Part shown: piece by piece, positions 27,746 through 36,892 of the stretch | Position numbering within the stretch: the first letter of the stretch is position 1 | How the letters are laid out: every line of letters begins with the position of its first letter | Source: JACVRW01 sp963716215 | Lineage (GTDB): Bacteria; Actinomycetota; Thermoleophilia; Solirubrobacterales; Thermoleophilaceae | Assembly: GCA_963716215.1 (NCBI GenBank) | Contig: OY970298.1 | Coordinates: 3,968,001 to 4,032,000, forward strand | Direction: 5' to 3' | Length of the DNA stretch: 64,000 nucleotides | Made by a program: the position numbers and the translations under genes | Notes under the pieces: model-generated | What the model saw: the letters and a program-made list of their open reading frames with translations, nothing else | Database searches by the model: none | Told to the model about the DNA's origin: nothing

Positions 27746-28282
27746 ATGGGAAAGCTGATCGCGACCACGCAGGCCACCCTCGACGGCGTCATAGACCCGG
27801 TCGGCGAGTGGGTGCAGCCGGACGGAGACCACGGCGACTACTCGTTCGAGCGTCAGGCGAGCGCCAGCGGGCTGGTGCTGGGCCGCAAGACCTACGAGGG
27901 GCTCGCTGGATATTGGCCGAACCAGTCCGGCACGTGGGCCGACATGGTCAACCCGATACCGAAGTACGTCGGGTCCAACACCCTGTCGGGTGAGCTCGAG
28001 TGGAACGCGACCCTGCTCGAGGGGGACCTCGAGGAGTCGATCCCGAAGGTGAAGGACGAGGTCGACGGTGACCTGTTCATGCACGGGAGCGGGGAGTTCG
28101 CCTACGCCCTCGCCGAGAAGGGCCTGATCGACGAGTACGAGATCTACCTGAACCCACTGGTCTGGGGCCAGGGCAACGTCCACGTCCTAGGCGACAGGGG
28201 AACCATCCGGATGGAGCTCGACGACGTGAAGCGGTTCGACTCCGGAGTGGTCCTGCTCACCTACCGCCCGGGGTCAAACTGA
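27746..28282 (+). CDS. Dihydrofolate-reductase-family (RibD C-terminal-like) protein
   Basis: 178 residues. MGKLIATTQATLDGVIDP, LVLGRKTYEGLAGYW and the C-terminal ALAEKGLIDEYEIYLNPLVWGQG are the conserved blocks of the RibD_C/DHFR-like family of NADPH-binding reductases. Many actinobacterial members have unknown substrates. AGAAGGAG lies ten bases before the ATG. It is divergent from PucR. Its end overlaps the convergent oxidoreductase gene by nine bases. Confidence 0.88.
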   Translation: MGKLIATTQATLDGVIDPVGEWVQPDGDHGDYSFERQASASGLVLGRKTYEGLAGYWPNQSGTWADMVNPIPKYVGSNTLSGELEWNATLLEGDLEESIPKVKDEVDGDLFMHGSGEFAYALAEKGLIDEYEIYLNPLVWGQGNVHVLGDRGTIRMELDDVKRFDSGVVLLTYRPGSN

Positions 28283-29245
28283 GCGCAGGTCGACGGGCTC
28301 GCCGCGGGTGGCGGAGGCCAGCAGCGCCTCGATGACGCGCGCCTGACCGACCACGTCGGCGCGCCCGATCAGCGGCTCCTTCTCGCCGCGCGCCGCGCGG
28401 GCGAAGTCCTCGAGCTCCAGCCCGTAGGAATTGGCTGCCTCGACCTCGATCTGCTCCACGCCGCCGTCGCGGTGGAGCTCGAGCGACGGCTTGCCGGCCA
28501 GCCACGGATCGGGCAGCACGATCGCGCCGGTATCGCCGACGATCTCCAGCCGCGCGCGCTCGGGCAGCTCGAGCCCGCAGTCGAAAGTGCCGATCACGCC
28601 GTTCGCGAAGCGCAGCGTCGCCGACATGACGAGGTCCACGCCGGTCGGGCCGACGCGCTGCTCGGCGTACACGCGCTCGGGATCGCCGGCGACCGTGCGC
28701 AGGCCGTGGAGGCAGTAGCAGCCCACGTCGGTCAGCGCGCCGCCGTCCAGCTCGGGCTTCAGGCGGATGTCATGCGGGCCGAATACGGCCCCCGAGAAGG
28801 AGGCGCACACGGCGCGCACCTGGCCGATCGCGCCGCCGCCGACCAGGTCCAGCAGCTTGGCGACCTGCGGATGGTGGCGCCACATGAACCCCTCGGTCAG
28901 CACCCGGCCGTTGCGCTCGGCTGCGTCGAACGCCGACTCCGCGTCAGCGACGCGGCAGGCGAACGCCTTCTCGCACAGGACGTGCTTGCCGGCATCCAGC
29001 GCCCGGATGGTCCACTCCACGTGCAGCGAGTTCGGGACGCTCACGTAGATCGCGTCGAGATCGGGGTCGGCGAGCAGCTCCTCGTACGACCCGTACGCGC
29101 GCGCCGCCCCGACCTCGCGCGCGTGCGCCTCGGCGCGCCCGAGCTCGCGCGAGCCGACCGCGACCACCTCGGCTTCGGGCGAGCGCTCGGCGGCCGCCGC
29201 GAGATCACGGTTGATCATCGCGGTTGAAAGCAGGCCCCAGCGCAT
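28274..29245 (-). CDS. Gfo/Idh/MocA-family oxidoreductase
   Basis: 323 residues. An N-terminal Rossmann fold (MRWGLLSTAMINRDLAAA, less typical GxGxxG) is followed by DAIYVSVPNSLHVEWTIRAL and the family motif GKHVLCEKAFA with the catalytic Lys. The C-terminal alpha/beta domain includes GGALTDVGCYCLHGLR, with Asp and His at the usual positions. Such enzymes oxidise or reduce sugar or cyclitol hydroxyls with NAD(P). It is last in the LacI operon and overlaps the SDR stop as TGATG. Confidence 0.9.
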   Translation of the reverse strand: MRWGLLSTAMINRDLAAAAERSPEAEVVAVGSRELGRAEAHAREVGAARAYGSYEELLADPDLDAIYVSVPNSLHVEWTIRALDAGKHVLCEKAFACRVADAESAFDAAERNGRVLTEGFMWRHHPQVAKLLDLVGGGAIGQVRAVCASFSGAVFGPHDIRLKPELDGGALTDVGCYCLHGLRTVAGDPERVYAEQRVGPTGVDLVMSATLRFANGVIGTFDCGLELPERARLEIVGDTGAIVLPDPWLAGKPSLELHRDGGVEQIEVEAANSYGLELEDFARAARGEKEPLIGRADVVGQARVIEALLASATRGEPVDLRSV

Positions 29246-30024
29246 CAGAACATCATCAGGCCGCCGGTGACGTTCACGTCCTCGCCCGTGATCTCCGAGG
29301 CGTCGTCTGACGCAAGGAAGAGCACGAGCTTGGCCACGTCGCCGGCCTGCTGGAAGCGGCCCATGGGGACCTCCTTGATCCACTCGTCCATCAGCTCCGG
29401 CAGCGGCGTGCCGCTCTCGGCCGCCATGTAGGCGGCCGCCTGGTCCTGCATGGCCGTGTCGACGTAGCCGGGGCAGACCGAGTTGACCCGGACCGCCGGC
29501 GCCAGCTCCAGCGCGGCGGCGCGCGTCAGCAGGATGACCGCGGCCTTGGAGGCGCAGTAGTGAGCCAGCAGCTCCTCGCCGCGCTTACCCGACTGGCTCG
29601 CGATGTTGACGATCGACCCGACACCGCTCGCCTGCAGCGGCGGCAGCGCGGCCCGCATCATCAGGAACACGCCCTTGGCGTTGACGTCCATCACCGTGTC
29701 CCACTGCTCCTCGGTGAGCTCCGCGAACGGCGCCAGGCTGAGCACGCCGGCGCAGTTGACGAGGCAATCCACAGACCCGAACCGCTCCACGGCGGCGGCG
29801 ACCGCCGAGTCGGCGTCGGCGGCGGAGGTGACGTCGCAGCCGCGGGCGAGCGTGCGCCCGCCGTCGGGGTCGAGCGCGGCAGCGGCGGACTCCACGCCGC
29901 CGGCGTCCCTGTCGAGCATGACCACGCTGGCCCCCTCGGCCAGTAGCCCGGCGGCGACGGCTTCGCCCATACCCCTGGCGGCGCCGGTCACGATCGCCGT
30001 TCTGTCCTCGAATCTGCGCGACAT
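29245..30024 (-). CDS. Short-chain dehydrogenase/reductase
   Basis: 259 residues. Classical SDR: TGAARGMGEAV cofactor loop, NCAGVL, active-site Ser in NIASQSGKRGEE and Tyr-Lys in YCASKAAV, and the C-terminal ITGEDVNVTGGLMMF. AAAGGAG lies about nine bases before the ATG at 30024. It probably oxidises an alcohol of the sugar-like substrate. It lies 14 bases downstream of the AOR gene. Confidence 0.92.
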   Translation of the reverse strand: MSRRFEDRTAIVTGAARGMGEAVAAGLLAEGASVVMLDRDAGGVESAAAALDPDGGRTLARGCDVTSAADADSAVAAAVERFGSVDCLVNCAGVLSLAPFAELTEEQWDTVMDVNAKGVFLMMRAALPPLQASGVGSIVNIASQSGKRGEELLAHYCASKAAVILLTRAAALELAPAVRVNSVCPGYVDTAMQDQAAAYMAAESGTPLPELMDEWIKEVPMGRFQQAGDVAKLVLFLASDDASEITGEDVNVTGGLMMF

Positions 30025-30038
30025 CGTCACGGTCTCCT

Positions 30039-31916
30039 TTAGTTCGTCCAACGAAGCCCGTGGTCGACGAGCGTGGCCTGGCTTGGCTGGCCCTGCTCGT
30101 CCCAGCCCATCAGCGAGTAGTAGAGGCCGATGCACTCGTGGAAGTGGTCGCGATCGATCCGCAGGCCCTCCCACTTGCCCTGCCGGAGCGGCTCGTCGAA
30201 GAAGCGGTCCGGCAGGGTGTCGTCCTCCGGGCCGAGGCCCTCGCGCACGTTGTAGATGCGCATGAGGTGGTTGCGCTTCTCGCCCAAGCGCATCAGCTCG
30301 TAGGACGAGGTCTCCCAGCCGGTCACGGCGCCGACGAGCTCGGCGAGATCGTGCAGGCCGAGCAGGCGCGTCGGTGCGATGGCGAAGATCGATATGTCGA
30401 GCGCGTCGGCCGCCGACCAGATCGTGTTCAGCGCCTTGTAGCGCGCGACCTTCTCGTAGGACAGCTTCTGCATCGGAGAGCGCTCGAGCACGCCGAGCGT
30501 GCGCGCCAGCTTGAGGCTGTGCGGCCAGCCGACCTCGGTGTCGAAGTCCCAATCGTGCTCGCAGATCTCGTACCTGGGGCCGACCGGCGCGGTCGCGTAG
30601 CCGAGCGCCAGGTTGATCTGCGTGCGCGGCTCGAACGGCACCATTTCCAGCCCCTTTACGTGCAGGGCGAAGCGCTCGGCGCCCCGGCCGATCTGGGCCG
30701 CCGCGGCGCGGACGCCGTCGGCGAGCACGTCCCCGAAGCCCTCCCGCCGCGCGATCAGCCGCACCGCCTGCTCCGCGGCTTCCGCGTCGCCGAAGCGCAG
30801 CGGCAACCCCACCTCGCGCTCGTCGATGACGTCCTCCTCGAGGCACTCCATCGCCATCGACAGCGTGAAGCCGAGGCTGTTCGGATCCATCCCGAGCTCG
30901 TTGCAAAGGATGTTCGCCCGGAACACGAACTCGGGGTCCGGCATGCCCAGGTTGGAGCCGAGCGCGCCGGTGGCCTCCTGGTGGATGCCCCCCTGGCGGA
31001 CGTCGAGGTCGTCGCCGGCCACCCCGAAGAACTTGATGCACTCGTTCGGGCAGCCGGGACAGACGCCGGCGTGGAGGTAGCGCTCCATGAAGCGCTCCTC
31101 CGAGTAGCCCTGCGCGTGCTCGAACACACTGTCGCGGTAGTTGCGCGTGCAGAGCGCGGCGTCGGTGCCGTGCAGGTGAACCCAGCACGCGAACCCCGGC
31201 GGCTCGAGCTGCCAGCGCGTCAGCGGGTTGCCCTCCATGCCGGCGGCATAGGCGGCCGCGATCGCGTCGCCGCGCTCGGGGTGGGCCACCTCGGGATGGG
31301 ACGAGCCGAGCACCGCGATGCCCTTGAGCGCCTTCGACCCCCAGACGGCGCCGATGCCCATGCGGGCCGCCTGGTAGCCGCGATCGGCCACCACGCTGGC
31401 GAAGCGCACGAGGTTCTCGCCGGCCGGCCCGATCAGCGCGGCGTGGACACCCGGGCCGAGCTGGGCCTCGAGCTCGTCGGTCGCTTGACCGACCGTCAGA
31501 CCCCAGAGATCGCCGGCCTCGAGCAGTCGAGGGGTGCCGTTGTCGATCACCAGGACCGTCGGCGCGGCCGCGCGGCCGCGGATCACCACGGCGTCCACGC
31601 CGGCGCCCTTGAGCGCCCGCGCGAACGGTCCCTCGCAGCGCGCCTCGCCGATCCCGCCGGTCAGCGGGCTCTTCGCGGCGGCCGTGAAGCGCGCCAGCCC
31701 GGGGTACTCGTTGCCGGCGACGACACTCGTCGTCAGCACGGTGACCGCGTCCGGGTCGAACGGGTCGAGTCCGGCGGGCGTGCGATCGAGCAGCTCGTGC
31801 GCCGCGAGCAGGCCCCCGCCCGGGTAGCGCCGCCACCAATCCTCGTCGCGGTCCTCGACGCGCAGGACGCCGCTGCCGAGGTCCACGTCCAGGATTCGGC
31901 CGTGGTACCCGTACAT
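30039..31916 (-). CDS. Aldehyde:ferredoxin oxidoreductase (tungsten-type) family protein
   Basis: 625 residues, full length for the AOR family. The N-terminus YGYHGRILDVDLGSG and GGGLLAAHELL is typical. ARFTAAAKSPLTGGIGEARC and GPAGENLVRFASVVADRGY are pterin-binding blocks. Iron-sulfur ligands appear in CPGCPNEC (Cys-x2-Cys-x3-Cys) with a later Cys (NILCNELGMD). These enzymes hold a tungsto-bispterin and a [4Fe-4S] cluster and oxidise aldehydes to acids. No AorA-like Fe-S partner or maturation gene is in the operon. It starts four bases from the ureohydrolase stop. Confidence 0.92.
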   Translation of the reverse strand: MYGYHGRILDVDLGSGVLRVEDRDEDWWRRYPGGGLLAAHELLDRTPAGLDPFDPDAVTVLTTSVVAGNEYPGLARFTAAAKSPLTGGIGEARCEGPFARALKGAGVDAVVIRGRAAAPTVLVIDNGTPRLLEAGDLWGLTVGQATDELEAQLGPGVHAALIGPAGENLVRFASVVADRGYQAARMGIGAVWGSKALKGIAVLGSSHPEVAHPERGDAIAAAYAAGMEGNPLTRWQLEPPGFACWVHLHGTDAALCTRNYRDSVFEHAQGYSEERFMERYLHAGVCPGCPNECIKFFGVAGDDLDVRQGGIHQEATGALGSNLGMPDPEFVFRANILCNELGMDPNSLGFTLSMAMECLEEDVIDEREVGLPLRFGDAEAAEQAVRLIARREGFGDVLADGVRAAAAQIGRGAERFALHVKGLEMVPFEPRTQINLALGYATAPVGPRYEICEHDWDFDTEVGWPHSLKLARTLGVLERSPMQKLSYEKVARYKALNTIWSAADALDISIFAIAPTRLLGLHDLAELVGAVTGWETSSYELMRLGEKRNHLMRIYNVREGLGPEDDTLPDRFFDEPLRQGKWEGLRIDRDHFHECIGLYYSLMGWDEQGQPSQATLVDHGLRWTN

Positions 31917-31919
31917 GCG

Positions 31920-32933
31920 TCAGCGCCCGTCCGGCACCAGGCGGGCGGTGCCCTTGTTGAGCGAGTCGGCGTAGCCGCTCAGGCAGTACACGAGCCACCA
32001 CACGTCCAGCCGCGCGGTGATGTTGGACGAGTCGTAGAGCGGCGACAGCTCGGCGACGTCGAGGAAGGAGAAGCCGCGCTTGCCGACTTCGACGGCGAGC
32101 TTGGTCATCTCCCGGGACGTGAGCCCGCAGATCTCGGGCGCCGTCGTGCCGGGCACGAGCCCCGAGTCCATCGAGTCGTTGTCGAACGTGACGTAGAGGG
32201 CGTCGGTGCCGTCGTGGACGAGGTCGAGCGCCTTCTGGATCGCCGCGTCGATGCCCATGTCGATGATCTCGAACATGGTCATCACGTTGTAGCCGAGGTC
32301 GTAGGCGGCCTCGATCACGTCGGGGTTGTTGGCCGCGCCGCGGACCCCGAACAGGACGCAGTTCTTCGGGTCGACGTTCGGGTGGTCGGTAGCGCGCCGT
32401 GCCGGCGACACCATCGTGTTGCGCTCGCCGTTGATCTCGTCCGCGGTGTCGTGGTGCGCGTCGATGTGCAGGTAGCCGACGGCACCATCGGTGTGGTCGG
32501 CGAGCGCCTTGACACCCGGGATCGGTATCGAGTGGTCGCCGCCCAGCATCATCGGGATCGCGCCGCCGCGCAGGATCTCGGTGGCCGCGTCGTAGATGGC
32601 CTCGTGCTGGCGGGCCAGGTTGCCGCCCGCGACCGACACGTTGCCGCAGTCCACCAGCTTCCAGAACTCGTGCAGGTCGATCCGGAACTCGACCGTGGTC
32701 GCGCCCATGTCGACCAGCGACTCGCGCCGGCAGGCGTCGGGGCCGAGGACCGCCCCCGGCCGGTCCGGGAAGCCCTGGCTGTCGACCGGCGCGCCGAAGT
32801 ACACGGCCCCCGCCCCGGATTCCCGGATCGCGTCCGCGCTCAGCTCGCACATCGGCGAGGACAGGAAGGTGCGAAACGGAGGCATGGACCAGGTGTCCTT
32901 GCGAATCTCCGGGCTCATCCCTGATGCTTCCAC
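31920..32933 (-). CDS. Agmatinase/arginase-family ureohydrolase
   Basis: 337 residues. The binuclear-metal ligands are all present: GGDHS, HIDAHHDTAD, and TFDNDSMDSGLVPGT with the following APE. The loop that in agmatinase carries HGTxFRR reads instead NTMVSPARRATDHP, so the guanidino or amidino substrate is probably not agmatine. Start GTG 32933 is chosen because AGGAGG lies six bases upstream; ATG 32918 is an alternative. It lies directly after the FGGY kinase. Confidence 0.9.
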   Translation of the reverse strand: MEASGMSPEIRKDTWSMPPFRTFLSSPMCELSADAIRESGAGAVYFGAPVDSQGFPDRPGAVLGPDACRRESLVDMGATTVEFRIDLHEFWKLVDCGNVSVAGGNLARQHEAIYDAATEILRGGAIPMMLGGDHSIPIPGVKALADHTDGAVGYLHIDAHHDTADEINGERNTMVSPARRATDHPNVDPKNCVLFGVRGAANNPDVIEAAYDLGYNVMTMFEIIDMGIDAAIQKALDLVHDGTDALYVTFDNDSMDSGLVPGTTAPEICGLTSREMTKLAVEVGKRGFSFLDVAELSPLYDSSNITARLDVWWLVYCLSGYADSLNKGTARLVPDGR

Positions 32934-32934
32934 C

Positions 32935-34437
32935 TCAGACCTCCTCTAGTTCGTTGAGCGCCGCGCCGCCGACACGGGCGAGCGCGTGCATCACGTCTTT
33001 GGTCGCGGGATAGAGCTCGCGGTAGCGCGCGTACAGCTCCTCGTACAGCTCCGCGTGCTCGCGGCGAGGCTCGACCTCGTGGTCGACCACGCTCCAGTCG
33101 TCGTCCCAGCCGGCCGCGCCGGTGCCGACGGCGGCCAGGAACGCGTCGCCGTGGCACGCGCCGACGCCGGCCGCGCAGACCTCCTGCGAACGGCCCGTCA
33201 CGTCGGACATCGCCTGCAGGGCCACCGCGCCCTGCGTTCCGCCCCCGACCGCCACCAGCCGCTCGGGCGCCGCGCCGGCGTCCTCGAATGTCTCGAGGTT
33301 GTGCCTCACCGCGAAGGCAATCGCCTCCACCAGCGCGCGCGCCAGGTGCCCGCGGCCGTGTCCCAGCGCCAGCCCGCAGAAGACGCCGCGCGCGGCGGGG
33401 TCGAGGATCGGGGTCCGCTCGCCAGAGAAGTAGGGCAAGGCCAGCAGGCCGCCGGCGCCTGGCCCGGCCTGCTCGGCCTCCGTCATGAGGTCATCGAAGG
33501 ACGCGCCGGTGAGGTCGCGTAGCCAGGCCAGGAGCGTGCCTGACGTGGCAAGGCCGGCCGCCAGCGAGTAGGTGTCCTCGCGCACACCCGCCGTGCTCCA
33601 CAGGGATTCGTCGCGCAGCGGCTCGGCCGTGACCGCGATCAAGAAGAGCGTGGACCCGTACATCACCATCAGGTCGCCGGCCTCCCGGACGCCGGCGGCG
33701 AGGGACTCGGCCCAGGCGTCGATCGTGCCAGCCATGACGGGCGTCCCGGTGGGGATCCCCGTCTCAGCCGCGGCCGCCGCCGTGACCACGCCAGCGGGCT
33801 CGCCGGGCCAGAGCAGGCGCGGCAGCTCGAGGCCGGGGGCGATCTGCTCGGCCCACTCCTCGATCCAGTCGCGGCGCTCGAGCTCGTAGAGCGGGTCGCA
33901 TTGACTGGCCGAGTGGTGGTCGAGCACGTACTCACCGGTCAGCCGCGCCACGGCGAAGCTGCTGGCCATCAGCAGACGGCGGGTCCCGTCCCAGACCTCT
34001 GGCTCGTTGCGGCGCAGCCAGAGCAGCTTCGGCCCCACCGCCTGGGTCGACAGCGCGGAGCCGCAGCGCTGGAGGATCGCCTCCGCCCCGAGCTCCTCGG
34101 TGAGGTCGGCGATCTCGCGTGCGGCGCGCGTGTCGATCCCGTAGAGGATCGCCGGCCGCAGCGGGCGAAAGTCCTCGTCGGCGGCCAGCACGCAGGGCCC
34201 GATGCCGCTGACGCACACCGCCGCCGGAACGCGTGACCCGTCGGCGAGCAGCTCCCGGCAGAGCGCGACCACGCCATCCCACCAGATGCCCTCCGGATCG
34301 TGCTCGGCCCAGCCCTGGCGGGGGATCGACAGGCGGTGCGGTCGCGTGGCGGTCGCCACCACGTCGCCGTCCGCCGTTGTCAGGGCGGCCTTGGCGCTCG
34401 ACGTGCCGATGTCGATGCCGAGGAAGAGGTCGCTCAT
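32935..34437 (-). CDS. FGGY-family carbohydrate kinase
   Basis: 500 residues. LFLGIDIGTSSAKAALTTADG is the phosphate-1 motif, GWAEHDPEGIWWDGVV is typical of xylulo-/fuculo-/ribulokinases, PVMAGTIDAWAESLAAG is the central motif and FSGERTPILDP with LVAVGGGTQGAVALQAM the C-terminal ones. It phosphorylates a ketose or polyol with ATP. It overlaps the isomerase stop as ATGA, so isomerase and kinase form a coupled pair. Confidence 0.92.
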   Translation of the reverse strand: MSDLFLGIDIGTSSAKAALTTADGDVVATATRPHRLSIPRQGWAEHDPEGIWWDGVVALCRELLADGSRVPAAVCVSGIGPCVLAADEDFRPLRPAILYGIDTRAAREIADLTEELGAEAILQRCGSALSTQAVGPKLLWLRRNEPEVWDGTRRLLMASSFAVARLTGEYVLDHHSASQCDPLYELERRDWIEEWAEQIAPGLELPRLLWPGEPAGVVTAAAAAETGIPTGTPVMAGTIDAWAESLAAGVREAGDLMVMYGSTLFLIAVTAEPLRDESLWSTAGVREDTYSLAAGLATSGTLLAWLRDLTGASFDDLMTEAEQAGPGAGGLLALPYFSGERTPILDPAARGVFCGLALGHGRGHLARALVEAIAFAVRHNLETFEDAGAAPERLVAVGGGTQGAVALQAMSDVTGRSQEVCAAGVGACHGDAFLAAVGTGAAGWDDDWSVVDHEVEPRREHAELYEELYARYRELYPATKDVMHALARVGGAALNELEEV

Positions 34438-35855
34438 GCGCCGACACCGAGCGGCACGAAGTCCACGCCCAGGTGTCCGCAAGCGACCCGAAGCGCCTCG
34501 ACGTGGTCTCCGGGCACGGCATGGATGTGGTTCGAGGCGAACCGCGAGAGGAACTCGTCCGGCGCCACGTCGAGACGCGCGAAGGCGTGCGGCCACTCGT
34601 AGGTCGACGCGCTCGCCAGGCGCTCGTTCGTCTCGTCGTCGAAGCGCTCGACGGTCCCGCCGAGTACCTGCATCCGGTACTCGCCGTCCAGACGCGACAG
34701 TCGCGCGAAGGTGAACTCGCCGGGAGCCGCGATGTGACGGATGGAAGCTCCGCCCGCGGGGAAGTAGAAGCCCTCGGGGTGCAGGTCGACCTGCCGCAGG
34801 TTCTCGGCGGGGTCGTCGCTGCGTTCGGCGAACCAGGTGGCGTGCTGGCCGGAGTTGCACAGGTCCCAGACCCCGTGCTCGGCGTCGTAGTGCCGCACGT
34901 CGGCGAACAGCACCGGCGTGCCCGAGAGCGACTTGAGCAGCTGCATGGTGAGGGCCCCGTCCATGTCCGCCTCGGTGGCGCAGACGTGGGTCTCCTTGGG
35001 GCCGTCCCAGTCGTAGGGGTCGTTGAGGAAGGCCTCCGTGACGTCCATCGTCGCGAAGTGGTTGGTGAGCTCGGGCTGTGCCTTGATGCCGGTGAAGTCC
35101 AGCTTCCACTCGTCGATCAGCTCGCGCATCGCGTAGTACGAGCGCACCTGCCGCTCCAGCAGCTCAGGAGTGAGCTGCTTGCCGTCGTAGTGCACCCCTC
35201 GAGCGTGCTCCTCGAGCCACTTCCGTCCGGCCTCGGCCCGGGCCGCCGGCACCGCTTCGGAGCGGCGGACGATCTCCCACTGGTCGATCTCCTCCACGTC
35301 CACGCCGAAGCGGTCGATCCACTGTGCGCCCGAGGCGACCGCGGTGTACATCCCCATCGAGCGTCCGCCGATGCGGCCGAAGGTGAGCCCGCGCAGCGAC
35401 CGCGCGGCGCCCGCGCCGGCGACCGCGACACCGAGCGCAGCGACGACCGCCGGGTCGCCAGCGTCGCCGTACAGGCGGGAATGGCGCCGACCGATCTGGT
35501 CGAGCGCGCCGCCGGCCGCGAGCATCCCGACCATGCCGGGATAGGTGGGGTCGAGCCCGCAGAACAGCAGCACGGGATGGTTCTCGAGCTCGCGCGCGGC
35601 GATCACCGAGAAATGCGGGAACGCCCAGACGCTGTAGTGGAAGACGATCAGATCGGGGCGCCAGTCCGCGATGCGACGGGCCTCCACCAGTGCGGCTTCG
35701 CTGGTGGTGACGATGTCCTCACCCGCGAGCACCTCGTGTCCGGCCTCGCGCAGCGCCGTTGTCAGAGCCTCCTCGGCGGAGGTGACGCGACCCACCAGGT
35801 CCTTGTGAACGGCCTCCCGCCCGTCCGAGAAGCTCAGCACCGCCACGCGCCCCAC
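34434..35855 (-). CDS. L-fucose/L-arabinose isomerase-family protein
   Basis: 473 residues from GTG 35855, two bases after the LacI stop. Segments such as DLIVFHYSVWAFPHFSVIAAREL, the Glu-containing WKLDFTGIKAQPELT, VCATEADMDGALTMQLLKSL and a C-terminal FASNHIHAVPGDH fit the FucI/AraA-like fold, with Glu, Asp and His able to bind Mn2+. It would interconvert an aldose and ketose ahead of the kinase. The sugar is unknown. Confidence 0.85.
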   Translation of the reverse strand: MGRVAVLSFSDGREAVHKDLVGRVTSAEEALTTALREAGHEVLAGEDIVTTSEAALVEARRIADWRPDLIVFHYSVWAFPHFSVIAARELENHPVLLFCGLDPTYPGMVGMLAAGGALDQIGRRHSRLYGDAGDPAVVAALGVAVAGAGAARSLRGLTFGRIGGRSMGMYTAVASGAQWIDRFGVDVEEIDQWEIVRRSEAVPAARAEAGRKWLEEHARGVHYDGKQLTPELLERQVRSYYAMRELIDEWKLDFTGIKAQPELTNHFATMDVTEAFLNDPYDWDGPKETHVCATEADMDGALTMQLLKSLSGTPVLFADVRHYDAEHGVWDLCNSGQHATWFAERSDDPAENLRQVDLHPEGFYFPAGGASIRHIAAPGEFTFARLSRLDGEYRMQVLGGTVERFDDETNERLASASTYEWPHAFARLDVAPDEFLSRFASNHIHAVPGDHVEALRVACGHLGVDFVPLGVGA

Positions 35856-35857
35856 GC

Positions 35858-36892
35858 TCAGCCTCCCTCGCTCCGCGGAGGCCCGCAGGAGCTGCGCGAC
35901 CTCAGCTCGAGGTCGAGCGCGATCCGCTCGGGCTCCGACCGGTCGCCGTCGATCCGGCGGAAGAGCAGCTCCACCGCGGAGGTGGCCATCTCGCGAACGG
36001 GCTGAGCGAGCGTCGTCAGCGGCGGGTTGACGAGCGCACCCCAGAACGGATCGTCCACGCCGATCACCGACAGGTCCTCCGGCACCCGCACGCCGCGCGC
36101 CGAGAGGCCGTGCAGCCCGCCCAGGGTCATCAGGTTGTTGGCGAAGATGAGCGCCGTCAGCTCCGGGCGCGCGTCGAGCAGCTCCGCGACCGCCAACCTG
36201 CCGCCGTCGATGCGAAATCCGCCGTCGGCGATCGCCGGCTCCAGGCCGAGCGCGGCGAGCCCGCGCAGGTAGCCGTCGCGGCGCTCGTCGCCGCTGGTGA
36301 TGCCGGGCGGACCGGCCACGAGGCCGATCGATCGATGGCCGAGCTCCACCAGGTGCGCGACGGCCGCCTCCACCCCCTCGGTGTTCTTGGCCGCCACCAG
36401 GTCCGCCCGCGGGTCGGTCACCGCGCGGTCGAAGGCGACCACCGCCATCCCCAGATCCAGCAGCTGCTCCACCTCGGGGGCGTCCGCCTGCGAGGGAGAG
36501 AGGATGACTCCGGCGACTCGCTCCGCCGCGAGCAGCTTGAGGTACTCGCGCTGCTTGTCAGCCGACTCGTCCGTGTTGCAGACGAGCACCCTGTACCCGC
36601 GAGCGAACGCCGCGTCCTCCACCGCCCGCACGGCCTCCGTGAAGTGCGGGTTCTCGATGTCCGAGACGACCACGCCGAGCATGGCAACCCGGCGCCGGCG
36701 CAGGTTGCTGGCGAGCCGGTTGGGCTCGTAATCGAGCTCCTCGATGGCCGCCAGAACGCGACGCCGGTACTCCTCCTGGACGTTCTCGACCCCGTTGAGC
36801 ACGCGCGAGACCGTCGCCGGCGACACTTCGGCGCGAGCGGCTACGTCCCCAATCGTCGCCCGCTCCCGACGGGCTGGATAAATCGATTTCAT
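35858..36892 (-). CDS. LacI-family transcriptional repressor
   Basis: 344 residues from ATG 36892 (MKSIYPARRERATIGDV). The HTH IGDVAARAEVSPATVSRVLN and hinge YEPNRLASNLRRRRVAMLGV are classic. The periplasmic-binding-like core (VVVSDIENPHF, AERVAGVILSP, VIGVDDPFWGALVNPPLTT) senses a sugar-like ligand. Its start codon lies between two ATCGAT half-sites of its own operator. It is the first gene of operon B, and an almost identical operator precedes operon A, so it should control both. Confidence 0.94.
   Translation of the reverse strand: MKSIYPARRERATIGDVAARAEVSPATVSRVLNGVENVQEEYRRRVLAAIEELDYEPNRLASNLRRRRVAMLGVVVSDIENPHFTEAVRAVEDAAFARGYRVLVCNTDESADKQREYLKLLAAERVAGVILSPSQADAPEVEQLLDLGMAVVAFDRAVTDPRADLVAAKNTEGVEAAVAHLVELGHRSIGLVAGPPGITSGDERRDGYLRGLAALGLEPAIADGGFRIDGGRLAVAELLDARPELTALIFANNLMTLGGLHGLSARGVRVPEDLSVIGVDDPFWGALVNPPLTTLAQPVREMATSAVELLFRRIDGDRSEPERIALDLELRSRSSCGPPRSEGG

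Noticed and set aside
29245..32850. A 1201-codon open frame on the minus strand covering SDR, AOR and ureohydrolase regions
   Set aside because: Only its last 260 codons are the SDR; the rest is Arg/Gly-rich out-of-frame sequence through genes with clear families in another frame.
30060..32924. A 954-codon plus-strand open frame opposite the AOR and ureohydrolase genes
   Set aside because: Antisense shadow of two conserved genes; composition is Arg/Asp/Val-rich with no domain. Long antisense frames are expected at this GC content.
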